Below are positions 10,032 through 21,057 of a DNA stretch of 64,000 nucleotides, one piece after another. A model generated the notes under the pieces. That model was not told the DNA's origin, did no database searches, and saw nothing but the letters and a program-made list of their open reading frames with translations. The translations under genes were made by a program, and so were the position numbers. The stretch's first letter is position 1; every line of letters begins with the position of its first letter. This DNA comes from Sphaerulina vaccinii (lineage: Eukaryota > Ascomycota > Dothideomycetes > Mycosphaerellales > Mycosphaerellaceae), in the NCBI GenBank assembly GCA_022570795.1, contig JAKUDP010000001.1, positions 496,001 to 560,000 on the forward strand, written 5' to 3'.

Positions 10032-12745
10032 ATGGCAGACTCTACATTGACCTCAGAAGACAAGCATATGCGACGAATGCCAGTCGACCTACCACCTACA
10101 CCGCCATATTCTCAATCAGAGTCAAGTGCTAGCGACAAGGCCGACGATGAATCAGTGGAAGATAGCGCAGAAGTAAACTTCCCTCTCCCACCAACAAGCG
10201 TAGCACCGACGGAAGTGCTTGAACTTGATAAGAAGACACCCGATGGCTGGTTACCTAGAGATCCTCGACTGATACGACTTACTGGCGTGCATCCATTCAA
10301 TGTCGAAGCACCCCTGTCAGCACTATATGACGAAGGGTTCTTAACGAGTCCGGAGCTCTTTTACGTGCGAAATCATGGCCACGTTCCACAAGTCAAGGAT
10401 GAAGAAATACCGGACTGGACGTTTTCGATCGAAGGAATGGTTGAGAATCCAATCACGATAACACTCACAGATTTGCTCGAACAATACGAGCAGCATACAT
10501 ATCCTATCACACTCGTCTGTGCTGGTAACAGGCGAAAAGAGCAGAACGTGGTTCGCAAGACGAAAGGCTTCTCCTGGGGTGCAGCAGGTGTATCAACTGC
10601 TTTGTGGACTGGCGTTGTGCTCGGCGATGTGCTTCGCAAAGCTAAACCTAAGCGAGGTGCGAAGTATGTATGCATGGAGGGTGCAGACAAGCTGCCGAAT
10701 GGCTACTATGGTACATCTGTCAAGCTAAATTGGGCGATGGACGAGAACAAAGGCATGATGTTGGCACATAAGATGAATGGCGAGATGCTTACGCCTGATC
10801 ACGGAAAACCTTTGCGAGTTGTCATTCCAGGCCAGATAGGAGGTCGAAGTGTGAAATGGCTCAAGAAGTTGATCATCACAGCTGAGCCGAGTGATAATTG
10901 GTATCACATCTACGATAACAGAGTACTGCCCACTATGGTGTCACCGGAAGAATCTGCCAACAAGCCGGAATGGTGGACAGACGAACGATATGCCATCTAT
11001 GACCTCAGCACGAATTCAGCATTGGCATATCCTGCTCACGAAGAACAGCTTGGGCTCGTCGGCGCACCTGAGAAGTACCGGGTAAAGGGCTACGCGTACG
11101 GTGGCGGTGGTCGCAGAGTGACCAGGGTGGAAATATCTCTCGACAAAGGCAAGACGTGGCGACTAGCGAATATCGACTATGCAGAAGATCGGTATCGTGA
11201 CGCATCTCCTCGCAAGCTCTATGGTGGCACAGTCGACCTTGACTGGCGAGAAGCGAGCTTTTGCTGGTGTTTCTGGAACCTCGATATTGCTGTCCCGGAG
11301 CTTGCAGACGCGAAAGATATTCTGGTGCGAGCGATGGATGAGAGCATGAACCTCCAGCCACGAGACATGTACTGGAGTGTGCTCGGTATGATGAACAATC
11401 CATGGTATCGAGTCACGATAGCGAAAGAAGGTGACTACCTGCGCTTTGAGCACCCCACACAACCAGCTCTGATGCCTGGAGGCTGGATGGAGCGGGTAAA
11501 GAATGCTGGTGGCAACCTCACAAATGGCTACTGGGGCGAGCAGATCGGCGGCGAGAACGCCGAGGAGCCTGTGACTGAGGCAGTGAAAGAGATCAAGTTA
11601 ACGAGAGACGATGTGAAGAACACGATTACGATTGATGACTTACGAAAACACGACACGGACGAAGCACCATGGTTTGTAGTGAACGGAGAAGTGTTCGACG
11701 GCACGCCTTTCATGAAGGAACACCCAGGAGGCGCACAGAGCATCATCTCGGCAGCTGGGCTGGACAGCACGGATGAGTTCATGGCAATCCGTAAGCACAG
11801 TCAACGTGTTCCCCAGATCCACACACTGACAGATCAACAGACAGCGAAACAGCCAAGTCTATGATGCCTGAATACCACATCGGCACACTTGATGAAGAAG
11901 GCCGAGCAACATTATCCGGCGAAGTAATCGAAGCCGACACAACAACCAAATCGCCCACTTTCCTCGACTCCCGCGCCTGGAAGAAGGCCGTACTAACAGC
12001 CAAGAAGACCGTATCCTGGGACACACGTATCTTCACATTCAAGCTCGATCACGAAGACCAAACTCTCGGCCTACCCACAGGTCAACATCTAATGATGCGA
12101 CTACGCGACCCTGTCACACGAGAAGCCATCATCAGAAGTTACACTCCAATCTCCGAAACCTCTCAAAAAGGCCACATGGACGTCCTAGTCAAAGTCTACT
12201 TCGAAGGCGAAGGAAAGAAAGGCGGTAAAATGTCCATGGCTCTCGAACAGATCCCCATAGGCCACTTCGTCGACTTCAAAGGCCCGATCGGAAAATTCGA
12301 ATATCTAGGAAAAGGAACCGCAGCTGTCAATAACAAACAACGAAATATCAAGACTTTCTATATGATCTGTGGAGGCTCGGGTATAACGCCTATCTATCAA
12401 GTCTTGAGAGCAGTCATGCAAGATAAATCCGATCCGACGAAATGTGTGGTCTTAGATGGAAATCGATTGATCGAAGATATTCTGTGTAAAGCAGATTTGG
12501 ATGGCTATGCAAGGGATAATGCTGAGCGATGTAAATTGTTGTATACTTTGACGAAAGCACCTGAGGATTGGAAGGGGCTTCAGGGAAGGATAGCTGCACC
12601 GCTTTTGCGGGAACATGCTGATAGGAAACTTCACAAAGATGGGGAAGCTATGGTTTTGATTTGTGGGCCTGAAGCGTTGGAAAAGAGTTGTCATAAGGCT
12701 TTGTTGGAATCAGGGTGGAAGGATGATGAATTGCTGTTCTTTTAG
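10032..12745 (+). CDS. niaD: Nitrate reductase [NAD(P)H]
   Basis: Two exons, 10032..11790 and 11841..12745, with one 50-bp GTAAGC...CAG intron inside the haem domain. The product is 887 residues. Splicing restores the conserved AIHSETAKSMMPEYHIGTL-type junction. Domains: molybdopterin domain with the Mo-ligand Cys163 in LVCAGNRR, Mo-co dimerisation domain (about 330-480), cytochrome b5 domain with the haem ligand in HPGG (near 566) and the second His at the splice junction (about 587), then FAD (RSYTP near 665) and NADH domains with a CGPEAL motif near the end. It reduces nitrate to nitrite for niiA. The first 60 residues are acidic and low complexity, as in other fungal NRs. Only one intron remains where Aspergillus homologs have several. 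It ends 196 bp from the convergent SelO-type gene. Confidence 0.97.
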
Positions 12746-12941
12746 ACGAGTGTTCTCGTTGTTTGTTGGCATAGCGTATGGCGTCCGGTCAATGTGGCAA
12801 ATGTGAGCAAACGCTCTTCCGGGAAGCTGCGGGCTTTGTAGGCAGTGTATATGAATGATCGAGACTTTCACTCACGAGATTCGGCGTTCGGAACTCGTTC
12901 TTCTCAATGGAAAATATGATGAAGAGTTCATCAAGCTCAGT

Positions 12942-14882
12942 CTAAGAGCTACATGAACATTGCATAGCCCTTTGATATCTGGGGACATCGCCAGTCCACC
13001 TATCCTGCTCCTCTTTATCTCCAGATTCCCACTGATCTGCGAAAGGCTCCAAAGCCATAGTCATGATACGATCAAGTATTTCTCTGTTGCCCTTCTTCTC
13101 AACTTCGGTAATCACTTCATCCAAAATCCAAGATCTCGGCACAAAGTTTGGATTGACAGCTTTCATAGCTGCAATACGTTCTTTACGTGCTTCTTCTGAA
13201 CTTGGCCAGTCTTCGAGGATTCTTAGTCTCCATTGGACAAGCCACTTTGCCATACGCTCGCGGGCTTGGTCTTCGGTGACGCTGACTAGGCCGCCGAGAC
13301 CTTCGTGGTGGAAGAAGCGACCGGCGACTTCCTTTGCCTTTTCGTGGCTGTCGATGTCGACCATGCTGACGTTGCTTAGACGGCGGAAAGTATGGTTGAA
13401 GTCCAGTTCAAGAGCTTCGAGAGTATCGAGGAGTTCGGAATAGAGCTCCTTGAAGTCGCTTTCTTTGGTCTGCTTTAGACCTAAACGAGCAGTCATGAGA
13501 CGTTTGTATTCTGCTAGGAATACAGCTTCGTACTCTTCTTTGACTCGATCGATGATTGTTTCGGCGCGTTTGACGAGCTCGTCTGCCCGGTCTTTGCGGA
13601 CTCCTTGTGTTGCGAACTCTTCGTCGTCGACCCAGGGACCAGCTCCGATAAGTTCGCCCAGAGCTTCTGCAAGGCGAATGAGGTTCCACCAGATTATGCT
13701 GGGTTGGTTCTTGTAGGAATAGCGTAGCATGTGATCGTCGTGATTTGGTGTGTAGTTGGGATCGAAGTTGTCGAGGAACGCGAACGGACCAAAGTCGATT
13801 GATAGGCCGAAGATGGATGTGTTGTCTGTGTTTAGCACACCATTCATGAAGCCGTATGCCTGCCATGCTGCTACAGTCTTTGCGTTTCTTCGAGCGACCT
13901 CGCGAAACAATCGAGCATAGCGGTTCTCAGCGAGCTCTGCTTCTCCTTGGACCTCTTCTCTTGACACTCCTCGAGTAACTTCCACCACATCCTTCGCCTC
14001 TGTCGTGGGCACTCTTCCAGGCAGATTCTGCCACCCAGCAAACACATCTTGTGCAACGTAGTCTGCCAGCTTCCTCACCATGTCTCGGTCTCCCCTCGAT
14101 CGTGGCAAGTCGAATGTGCCAAAGCGGATCCAGGACTCGGCGAATCGTGCTACAATTGCAGCAGGCTCGGTCGTTTCTCTTCGAATCCTCTCTTCAGGAC
14201 CCAATGTCAAGCTCAATGCTCGTGTTGACGGTATCCCGAGTGCATTCAGTGCCTCGCTGACCACGAACTCTCTGATGCTACTCCGCACCACAGCCTTGCC
14301 GTCGGCGAACCTCGAGTAGGGTGTCTTGCCAGCTCCTTTCAATTGTATCTCATATCGCTTATCAGTCGCTGGATTTGTTGTCTCGAACAATGATATAGCA
14401 CGTCCGTCTCCCAGCTGACCAGCCCATGACCCGAACTGATAACCTCCATAGCACTGTGCCCACGGGTAGACGTCCTTGTCACCTGGCTCGTCTCCTTCCA
14501 GAGTGATGATCTGCTCGCCTGCCACGGTCTTCTTGAAGTCGTCCGTCTGTACTGATTGTGGATCAATGGCCAAGTCTCTCAAAGCTGCCTTGGACGCGCC
14601 CACCAGCTCCGATTGCGTGAAAGGCTCTGGGCGGACATATGTGAAGGCCGCATTCTTGACGAGGCGAGGGCCAAGCTGCTTTCGTTCTGCTTTGTGTGAG
14701 GCGGCGGGCGTGGGATATTCCTGGTCGACCGGCAGTTTCGCAGTGAAGTTGTTGCTCTTGGGCAAGTCGCGAATGCTGAATGTCTTTTGGTCGGACGGAG
14801 GCAGCTTCCCAATGAGATTTGCCATGCTCGCTAGACGTCGCTGTGCTGTGAAGGTCGTCGATGGCAATACGGCACGATGCAT
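12942..14882 (-). CDS. FMP40: SelO/Fmp40-type mitochondrial protein adenylyltransferase
   Basis: Intronless gene of 646 codons. The N-terminus (HRAVLPSTTFTAQRRLAS) is basic, Ser/Thr-rich and lacks acids, as expected for a mitochondrial presequence. The body contains the SelO pseudokinase signatures: CYGGYQFGSWAGQLGDGRA near residue 145, KGAGKTPYSRFADGKA-type ATP-binding segment near 180, and the NTDN / FGPFAFLDNFDP-type metal-binding region near 355-370. SelO enzymes transfer AMP to protein hydroxyls; in yeast the homolog acts on mitochondrial redox proteins. The C-terminus ends in CSCSS, the place where animal SelO has its Cys-x-x-Sec redox motif. Length matches fungal family members. It is convergent with niaD and divergent from the DCAF4-like gene; no functional link to nitrate is implied. 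Confidence 0.93.
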   Translation of the reverse strand: MHRAVLPSTTFTAQRRLASMANLIGKLPPSDQKTFSIRDLPKSNNFTAKLPVDQEYPTPAASHKAERKQLGPRLVKNAAFTYVRPEPFTQSELVGASKAALRDLAIDPQSVQTDDFKKTVAGEQIITLEGDEPGDKDVYPWAQCYGGYQFGSWAGQLGDGRAISLFETTNPATDKRYEIQLKGAGKTPYSRFADGKAVVRSSIREFVVSEALNALGIPSTRALSLTLGPEERIRRETTEPAAIVARFAESWIRFGTFDLPRSRGDRDMVRKLADYVAQDVFAGWQNLPGRVPTTEAKDVVEVTRGVSREEVQGEAELAENRYARLFREVARRNAKTVAAWQAYGFMNGVLNTDNTSIFGLSIDFGPFAFLDNFDPNYTPNHDDHMLRYSYKNQPSIIWWNLIRLAEALGELIGAGPWVDDEEFATQGVRKDRADELVKRAETIIDRVKEEYEAVFLAEYKRLMTARLGLKQTKESDFKELYSELLDTLEALELDFNHTFRRLSNVSMVDIDSHEKAKEVAGRFFHHEGLGGLVSVTEDQARERMAKWLVQWRLRILEDWPSSEEARKERIAAMKAVNPNFVPRSWILDEVITEVEKKGNREILDRIMTMALEPFADQWESGDKEEQDRWTGDVPRYQRAMQCSCSS

Positions 14883-15205
14883 TCAAGCAGATATAAGGTG
14901 AGTCAAGAAAGTGGCAATTGTGCTTCTACTTACTGACATATCAAAGCAATCTATCCGAGGACCATTCTGCTCTTCACAATGCTGTCATGCTGCATGAATC
15001 CGGAGGCAATGCCGATGCCGCTCCCGCACGTGGCAGCTCTTACCCCGTCTCGAGTCCTCGCTACTTCCTAAAAGTTCAACTTCTCTGCATCACACTTCAA
15101 TTCCACCCCATCATCAACGGAATTTGCAGTCGCGGAGACACACTCAAGCCGCCCGATCATGAATCATCGGTACATAGAGCTCCTCGCGCAAGAACGACCG
15201 CCAGG
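14883..15205. promoter_or_regulatory. Divergent promoter, SelO gene / DCAF4-like gene, with an uORF
   Basis: 323 bp shared upstream region. A 16-codon upstream frame (15159..15209) ends in TGA that overlaps the start codon of the DCAF4-like gene as ATGA, so ribosomes reading it would terminate on the main start. Confidence 0.5.
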
Positions 15206-16903
15206 ATGAATAGAGGCAACATACCTGGCTACTACTTTGACGAAGAGAAGAAGAAATATTTCGCAATTACTGCCAACCATGCGGCCCCTGAGAGTGCGAG
15301 GCACTCCGTGTCCAACGTTAAGCGCGAGGAGCGAGAGAAGCAGGATCTTAAGAAGAGAAAACGCAAGGACAGTATTACACGCACGCAAACCGTAAGTAAA
15401 GTAGTAGGCAGAATGCACGCCATCTCTTCGGTGTCTGACCCAGGGAAGTCGGTGGGGGCATAGGTGGGAGGCGCCGAGCTTGAGGACAGACACGGATGAG
15501 ACCGTTTGCGTTTGCAGAGATACTTGCTAACCCTTCTACCTACTACTTTCAGGTAATTCGCGCCGCTCCGCTTCAAAATAGCCTGCTCAGCTCGACAGTG
15601 CTACGAGAAATCGGCTATCGTACTTCTGGCCAGTTGCGCTCCTCTCGATACGATGCTATCGTCCAGAATCTCGAGTACAGTTCCCTGGCACCACGCATCG
15701 AGGGTTACAACACATTTCCCTTCGTTGCAGATACTCACTACGCCGTTGAGCAGTCGCGCATGTTGCTCGCCACCTCTCACAACGGAGGAGCTACTTGCGT
15801 CTATTCGTATGACTGGGAGGACAATCTTCAAGGTGTGCAACGCCTCGAAGAGCAGAGACCCATCGTTGCTCTGCCTGGCAGATTCGTGTGCCTGGAGCAC
15901 TTCGATTCCACGCTTCTCCTGGTCAGCAACAACAGCCACGCTATTCACTTTTATATTGGACCTTCAGACCCCGCAGACGATCCTCAGAGCACGTCGTTCC
16001 CTACGGCCAACATTAAGAATTACGTCAACACAGTACATGCGTGTGCGTATGACCCATTCAATCAGGGCCTCGCATTCGCTGGTACAGGCTTACTTGTGGC
16101 CTCGGGCTCGAACGCCACGACCTCTGCATACGTTGGACATGGCGATTTCGGAGAGACAAAGGAGAGCTTTGCAGTGACCTGGCTTCAGCCCAATGTGCTA
16201 GCATATGGTCAACAAACTTCGATTTCTCACCGCAAGAACTACAGGACAACGTCTCACGCTGTTCGCCTCTGGGATGTGCGAGTCAGCAATACCCCTGATT
16301 CCGCCAGCACCTCGACCAGGTTGAATCGAAGACAGAGAGTTACAGGTCTGCAAAACCCTCAGAACAATGGTAGGCAGGATGAACCGGGAGTGGGGAAGTC
16401 TCAGCTGACACGCAGTAGACCACCACCTGCTCGTCACGAGTAACACGGACATCAGTCTGTATGATCTTCGCATGCTGTCGCCAGATTCATCGCCAGTTCT
16501 ATCCATCGCACATACGTCAGCGGGTAAGCAGTAGTAGGCCAAAGGCGTCCCCCATTCTCCGATGTCTCATTGAGCTTGAGCCTGCTAAGGCGACAAGCTC
16601 AAAGGCAGGCCTGCTAAGACACGACCACACTTATCAGAGATACTTGCTTACCTTCTACTTACTACTTTTGCAGGCGCTCGACTGAATTTTGCAGTCCAAG
16701 GAGATCTCATCGCAGCAACAGACGAGTCGTTCAAATTGCAGGTGTATTCTCTGCGAGCCGGTCAGCTTCTGAGGACAATATCACGACACCAGAGTGCGGG
16801 CTCGTACCCACAGCTAGGACAGCTTCAATGGCAGGAGAATCAGAGAGGCTCGACGTATCTCCAAGCGTGCGCAAGTAGCGTTGTACACAGATGGGTTTGG
16901 TGA
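15206..16903 (+). CDS. DCAF4-like WD40-repeat protein
   Basis: Four exons, 15206..15391, 15553..16369, 16416..16523 and 16674..16903, give 446 residues in one continuous frame. The N-terminus contains IPGYYFDEEKKKYF, the motif that opens DCAF4/WDR21 proteins. The remainder shows weak WD repeats such as SVRLWDVR-like and ISLYDLRML segments and a C-terminal blade ending VVHRWVW. In animals DCAF4 proteins act as receptors for CUL4-DDB1 ubiquitin ligases; the fungal substrate is unknown. Introns 1 (161 bp) and 3 (150 bp) are much longer than the local norm and resemble each other at both ends (see separate entries), whereas intron 2 is an ordinary 46-bp intron. The start is fixed by the motif; a short uORF overlaps it. 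Confidence 0.75.
15392..15552 (+). mobile_element. Introner-like intron, family B, copy 1
   Basis: 161-bp intron 1 of the DCAF4-like gene. It begins GTAAGTAAAGTAGTAGGC and contains AGAGATACTTGCTAAC 40 bp before the acceptor, followed by a pyrimidine-rich CTTCTACCTACTAC tract. The same blocks occur in intron 3 of this gene and in an intron at 41.1 kb. Confidence 0.65.
16524..16673 (+). mobile_element. Introner-like intron, family B, copy 2
   Basis: 150-bp intron 3 of the DCAF4-like gene. Its 5' end (GTAAGCAGTAGTAGGC) and 3' end (AGAGATACTTGCTTACC, CTTCTACTTACTAC) match intron 1. It contains a perfect 9-bp stem, TTGAGCTTG at 16570-16578 with CAAGCTCAA at 16594-16602. Predicted secondary structure is a reported trait of introner-like elements. 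Confidence 0.65.
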
Positions 16904-17359
16904 ATCTAATGCTCATAACCAACGTCCCTGCGAGACAATCACATCCAAGGCCCATTCGAAATGATCGTTGCCGGCCTCTCTGCGAACTTGCGTTGTCTAT
17001 GCTACTTCAATCAGCCTCAGGGTGCTATTGAAACTCGACACGAGGAACGGAGAGGTTGCACCTGAAGACTACTATCCTAGGTGCTCCGTGTCTGATGTCT
17101 CTCGCAATTACTGCCCTCCACGCAGCCTGGAGCGAAGACAGCGTGCATCGGCAACGACCAATTTCCTTGAGCCATGCGACCAAGCTGCTTACAAAGGATT
17201 GCGCGCTATACCAGCTGTCGTTAGCGTCGAAATAGACTTTCTCTCACAAGCTGCTCCGCGCGTCATCATCGTGTGACGCGCTTCGATCATCAAATATAAC
17301 AAACAATGTAGGTGCAATTCTACTAACATCTTCCACAGGCAATTCAAACATTCTCTGCG
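16904..17359. other. Intergenic, 456 bp
   Basis: Between two plus-strand genes: 3' region of the DCAF4-like gene and promoter of the MFS transporter. Nothing else is recognised. Confidence 0.5.
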
Positions 17360-18898
17360 ATGCCGCCAGAGCGTCGAGGGTCTACGGCTGAGACAGAAGC
17401 TCGCGGGCACAAGACTACTATCGGTCACCACCAGAGAGACTCTGTAGACGAGACAGAACCTCTGCTACAAAATTGCCATGTCGAAGCTGATGAGAATGCC
17501 GACGATTGGGAACTCCTCGCCTTCGCAAAGAACGATGAAGAAAACCCAAGAAACTGGCCATACCGAACGAAGATGCTCAACGTAGCCACGATAGCATCAA
17601 TGGCGATTTTATCACCACTTGCTTCGAGCATGTTTACACCAGGCATCGATCAAATCGCCGAAGGACTCAACACCACAACAAACTCTGTAATAGCCTGTTC
17701 GACTGGCTTCGTCGTCATGCTAGGAATCGGACCTCTCCTACACGCGCCTCTATCAGAGACATTCGGACGAAGAATCATGTACCTCTCATGCTTCGGCATC
17801 TTCACTCTCTTACAGATTCCATCAGCTCTGGCACCCAACATCGGAACCCTCATCGCCATGCGAACACTCTCTGGCTTCTTCGGCTCAGTATCCATAGCAA
17901 ACGGCGGAGGCTCCCTATCAGATATGTTCGAACCCAGTCAACGAGCCGGTATCTTCGGCTGGTATCTCCTCGGTCCACTAATGGGTCCAACACTCGGTCC
18001 TCTCTTCGGTGGGCTCATCGTCGAAAGACTCGGTTGGCGTTGGGTTTTCTGGGTGCTGAGTATAGTCTGCTTCATCAACACAGCCAGTGCTTTTCTCTTC
18101 TTGCGAGAAACTTACGCGCCGAAAATCCTCGAAAAACGCAAAGCTCGTTTTGAGAAGGAATATAATACTGGACCTAATTACTATCGTTTCGAAGGCGAGG
18201 ACCAAAGGCACCTCCTGATCAAACTCCGCTACTCCCTAACCCGCCCCCTAAGAATCCTAGTCCAACCCATCGTCCTCACAATGTCAACATATCAAGCAAT
18301 CCTCTTCGCTACCACTTACAGTTTATACACGAATTTCCAACCAATCTATCAAGGTCTCTACGGTTTCACAACCGAACAAGTAGGACTCGCCTATCTCGGT
18401 CCTGGCCTCGGTTTCTTGACATGTGTATGGTTCATCGTCCCCCGAATCGATACAGTCTACAATTCCCTCTCCTCTCGCACCAAAACCGGCCAGGGAGTCC
18501 CAGAATTCCGTCTCCCGTTGGCGAATATCGGAAGTGTTCTTATCCCACCGGCACTTTTCATGTTCGCTTGGAGTGTTTCTGATCATCGTCATTGGATCAT
18601 TAGTTGCTTTGCGGCGTATTTCTATGGAATTGGACAAATCATCATCCTTAACACGACGACAAACTACTATATCGATTGTTTTGAACGCTACGCCGCAAGT
18701 GCCATCGCGGCAGGGGCGATTTTTCGTTCTGTCGTTGGAGGTGTGGTGCCGTTGTTCGCGCCTGCTCTGTTTGAGAAACTTGGGTATGGATGGGGAATTA
18801 GCGTGTTTGGATTTCTGGCGCTGGCGATTGCGCCGGCTCCTCTGATATTCTTCTATTATGGCGGTATAGTCAGAGAAAGGTCTCGGATAGACTTGTAG
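17360..18898 (+). CDS. MFS transporter, DHA1-type (drug/polyamine:H+ antiporter-like)
   Basis: Intronless gene of 512 codons. After an 85-residue hydrophilic N-terminus come about 12 hydrophobic segments. Diagnostic motifs are the NPRNWP segment before TM1 typical of fungal DHA1 proteins, the motif A-like APLSETFGRR loop after TM2, and the TM5 motif C-like GPLMGPTLGPLFGG, which is associated with antiporters. The loop between TM6 and TM7 is long and charged. It most likely exports a small organic molecule or polyamine across the plasma membrane by proton antiport; the substrate is not predictable. No biosynthetic genes of a secondary-metabolite cluster flank it. It converges with the sedolisin gene with 142 bp between stops. 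Confidence 0.88.
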   Translation: MPPERRGSTAETEARGHKTTIGHHQRDSVDETEPLLQNCHVEADENADDWELLAFAKNDEENPRNWPYRTKMLNVATIASMAILSPLASSMFTPGIDQIAEGLNTTTNSVIACSTGFVVMLGIGPLLHAPLSETFGRRIMYLSCFGIFTLLQIPSALAPNIGTLIAMRTLSGFFGSVSIANGGGSLSDMFEPSQRAGIFGWYLLGPLMGPTLGPLFGGLIVERLGWRWVFWVLSIVCFINTASAFLFLRETYAPKILEKRKARFEKEYNTGPNYYRFEGEDQRHLLIKLRYSLTRPLRILVQPIVLTMSTYQAILFATTYSLYTNFQPIYQGLYGFTTEQVGLAYLGPGLGFLTCVWFIVPRIDTVYNSLSSRTKTGQGVPEFRLPLANIGSVLIPPALFMFAWSVSDHRHWIISCFAAYFYGIGQIIILNTTTNYYIDCFERYAASAIAAGAIFRSVVGGVVPLFAPALFEKLGYGWGISVFGFLALAIAPAPLIFFYYGGIVRERSRIDL

Positions 18899-19040
18899 GA
18901 GGCATACGTATGTATCTGTATAACACTTCTGTTCTTGGATTTGGTGCTATGAAAGCGCGAAAGCGATATGATGGTCTATTAGGTCTCTTCTCTGTACAAT
19001 AACGCTCCATAACGATTGCCTCTTTGGCCAATTATGCCTG

Positions 19041-21057
19041 TTATTGCGCCTGCCCAGCACCCATCGCAAGATCCACCAGTCTCTGGAAATTCGGTGTCCC
19101 AAACCCACTACACGCATCCCACCCCTCCTGTGCGGGAAACCCATTCGTCCCACAGCCACCACTATCCCCCGAAACAACATCAGTCAAACCCTGCCAACCA
19201 ACTTCATAAAGCCACTGATTCATAAATCCCATTGTAGGCCTCCCTTGCGATATGAGGACATCGTTGACTAAGGCGATGACTCCAGCGAAAGTTGGCGATG
19301 ATGCGGATGTTCCGCCAATAGTACTTATTTGTCCATTCCAGATTATGGCATCGTGGTTTCCTTGCGCAGCAACGTCAGGATAAGCTCGTCCAGTAGGGTT
19401 ATAGTATCCGTCGTTTAAGCCGTTTAGCGATTGGATGTAGTTCTGGACAGTCTGTGTCTGATAATCCGGCATAGCGAAATAATTGCTGAAACCAGCTCCA
19501 GATTTAAACCTCGAAGTCGCAATTTCAGGTTGGAATTCCGCTGTAGAGCCTACAGTAGTAACCCAAGGACAACTAGCTGGAAAGTTGGGCACGAATTTCG
19601 GAGTATTGTTTCCATCATTGGAGATGCATGTGCCTTCTTTCCCTACTCCGTGGTCTCCTGAGGAGAAAACTACTGTTACGCCTCGAGCGCCTAGTTGGGC
19701 GAAACCTTGGCAGACTTGTTCGGCGTAGGATTGGGGGACTGATTGTTCGTCGTCGCCGTAGGATGTTGCTATTACCGAGGGCATGGCGTCTTGCATGCTT
19801 AGGATGTAGTCTAGCCAGTCCATGTAGGGTTCGTTTGTGTTTTGGGGAGTGCTGAGGGCTGCTTGGTGGGGTGGGTGGCCTCCTGTGTGGTATGCAGTGA
19901 AGGGAATTGGGTATGTCATGCTCGCCAAGTTGATGGCATCGAGATTGGCCTCTGAGTTGGTTTGTTGTATTAGTTTTGCTAGTGTCATCTCCTGGGATAC
20001 GTCGCCTCCGGCAATGGAGACTAGATTGACTTCATTTCCAAGGTTCGCTGCGTCTGGTCGGAAGATTTGCATTGCCGTTGACAAGTCTGCTCGGTTTACA
20101 GATTGATCGAGATAGTTCGTGGTTGCCACGCTGTGTCTATCGGCGGCTTGCGGCACGTAATCTATCGTTCCATACAGTGTTCGAATGCACGCCGGTGTCA
20201 CGAAATCTAGGCAACCGTTAGCTTCGTCTTGCAATTCGAAGGAGCAGTAACATACCAACTTGGCAGAGGCTTTGAATGTCTGACCCAGATCCTACTTGTG
20301 GTGGTGGGACGCTCCCCTGATCTAGCGGTGGTCCAGCTGCGTCAGGACCGATACCTGCTTGGACTTGGTCTGGCCCTCCTGATTGCTGGTCTAGCTGCTG
20401 ACCAAGTTCGCCGTCGGCAGAGCCAGCAAACGCTTGTGGGTACGTCTCTTGTGCTTGAGTCTGCCACCATGACACGTCATGCCATGCCGACTCATCCTGT
20501 ACCGCCTGTCGTCGTAAACGAAAGAAAGAAGTTGTCGGTTGCACAACATTTATGTGATCGTGGAGATACTCAGGAAGCGACCATTCAGGCGCGCGATTGA
20601 GTTGTGAGCCATCCTCGTGTTCATAGGTTGAATAGGTAGTGTTTAACAGCGTCTCTGCTTGACTGATCGGTATCGAACAATGTATCATATTCTTCGCATT
20701 GTTGTGTGTATAATCATGGATGCCATGTTCCCGAAGCCAAGCTTCCACCAGATCTGTAGATTCCTTGGACGGTGCCATGATCTCGTTGACCTCTTGCTGG
20801 CTCAGATGCTTGCCATACCGTTCGTGTTTCGGGTTCGAGATTTCCAGTAGATGCTGCTCGATCGAGCCAGGATTCTGTTGCGTAAGACCAATCTTCAGGT
20901 TGACTGTGTCCCGTTTAGATGCAGGCCCGATCTTTGACCATGATCGTGGGACGATGTGGCGTTCTTTGACAGCATGGGTGGCACGTTTCTGCGAAGGCAA
21001 TGCATCGGCGATACTGATAATGCTCAGACTGGTGGCGAGTTGCTGTCGGAACCGCAT
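19041..21057 (-). CDS. Secreted sedolisin (S53 serine-carboxyl peptidase, tripeptidyl-peptidase-like)
   Basis: Two exons (20256..21057 and 19041..20206) with a 49-bp GTATGT...TAG intron encode 655 residues. Start is placed at the Met that opens a signal-peptide-like segment ending IADA; an upstream in-frame Met at 21102 is less likely. An activation prodomain (about residues 40-190, with QHLLEISNPKHERYGKHLS typical of the family) is followed by a Gln/Pro/Gly-rich linker, then the catalytic domain. The catalytic Glu and Asp lie in SEANLDAINLA, the oxyanion Asp in SSGDHG, and the nucleophile Ser in GGTSASSP. The C-terminal calcium-site pattern (DVVSGDSGGCG...GWDACSGFG) is complete. Such enzymes digest proteins at acidic pH outside the cell. 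All key residues are present. Confidence 0.93.

Noticed and set aside
14918..15205. N-terminal extension of the DCAF4-like protein
   Set aside because: The open frame lies in the promoter between divergent genes, and the family motif starts at the Met at 15206.
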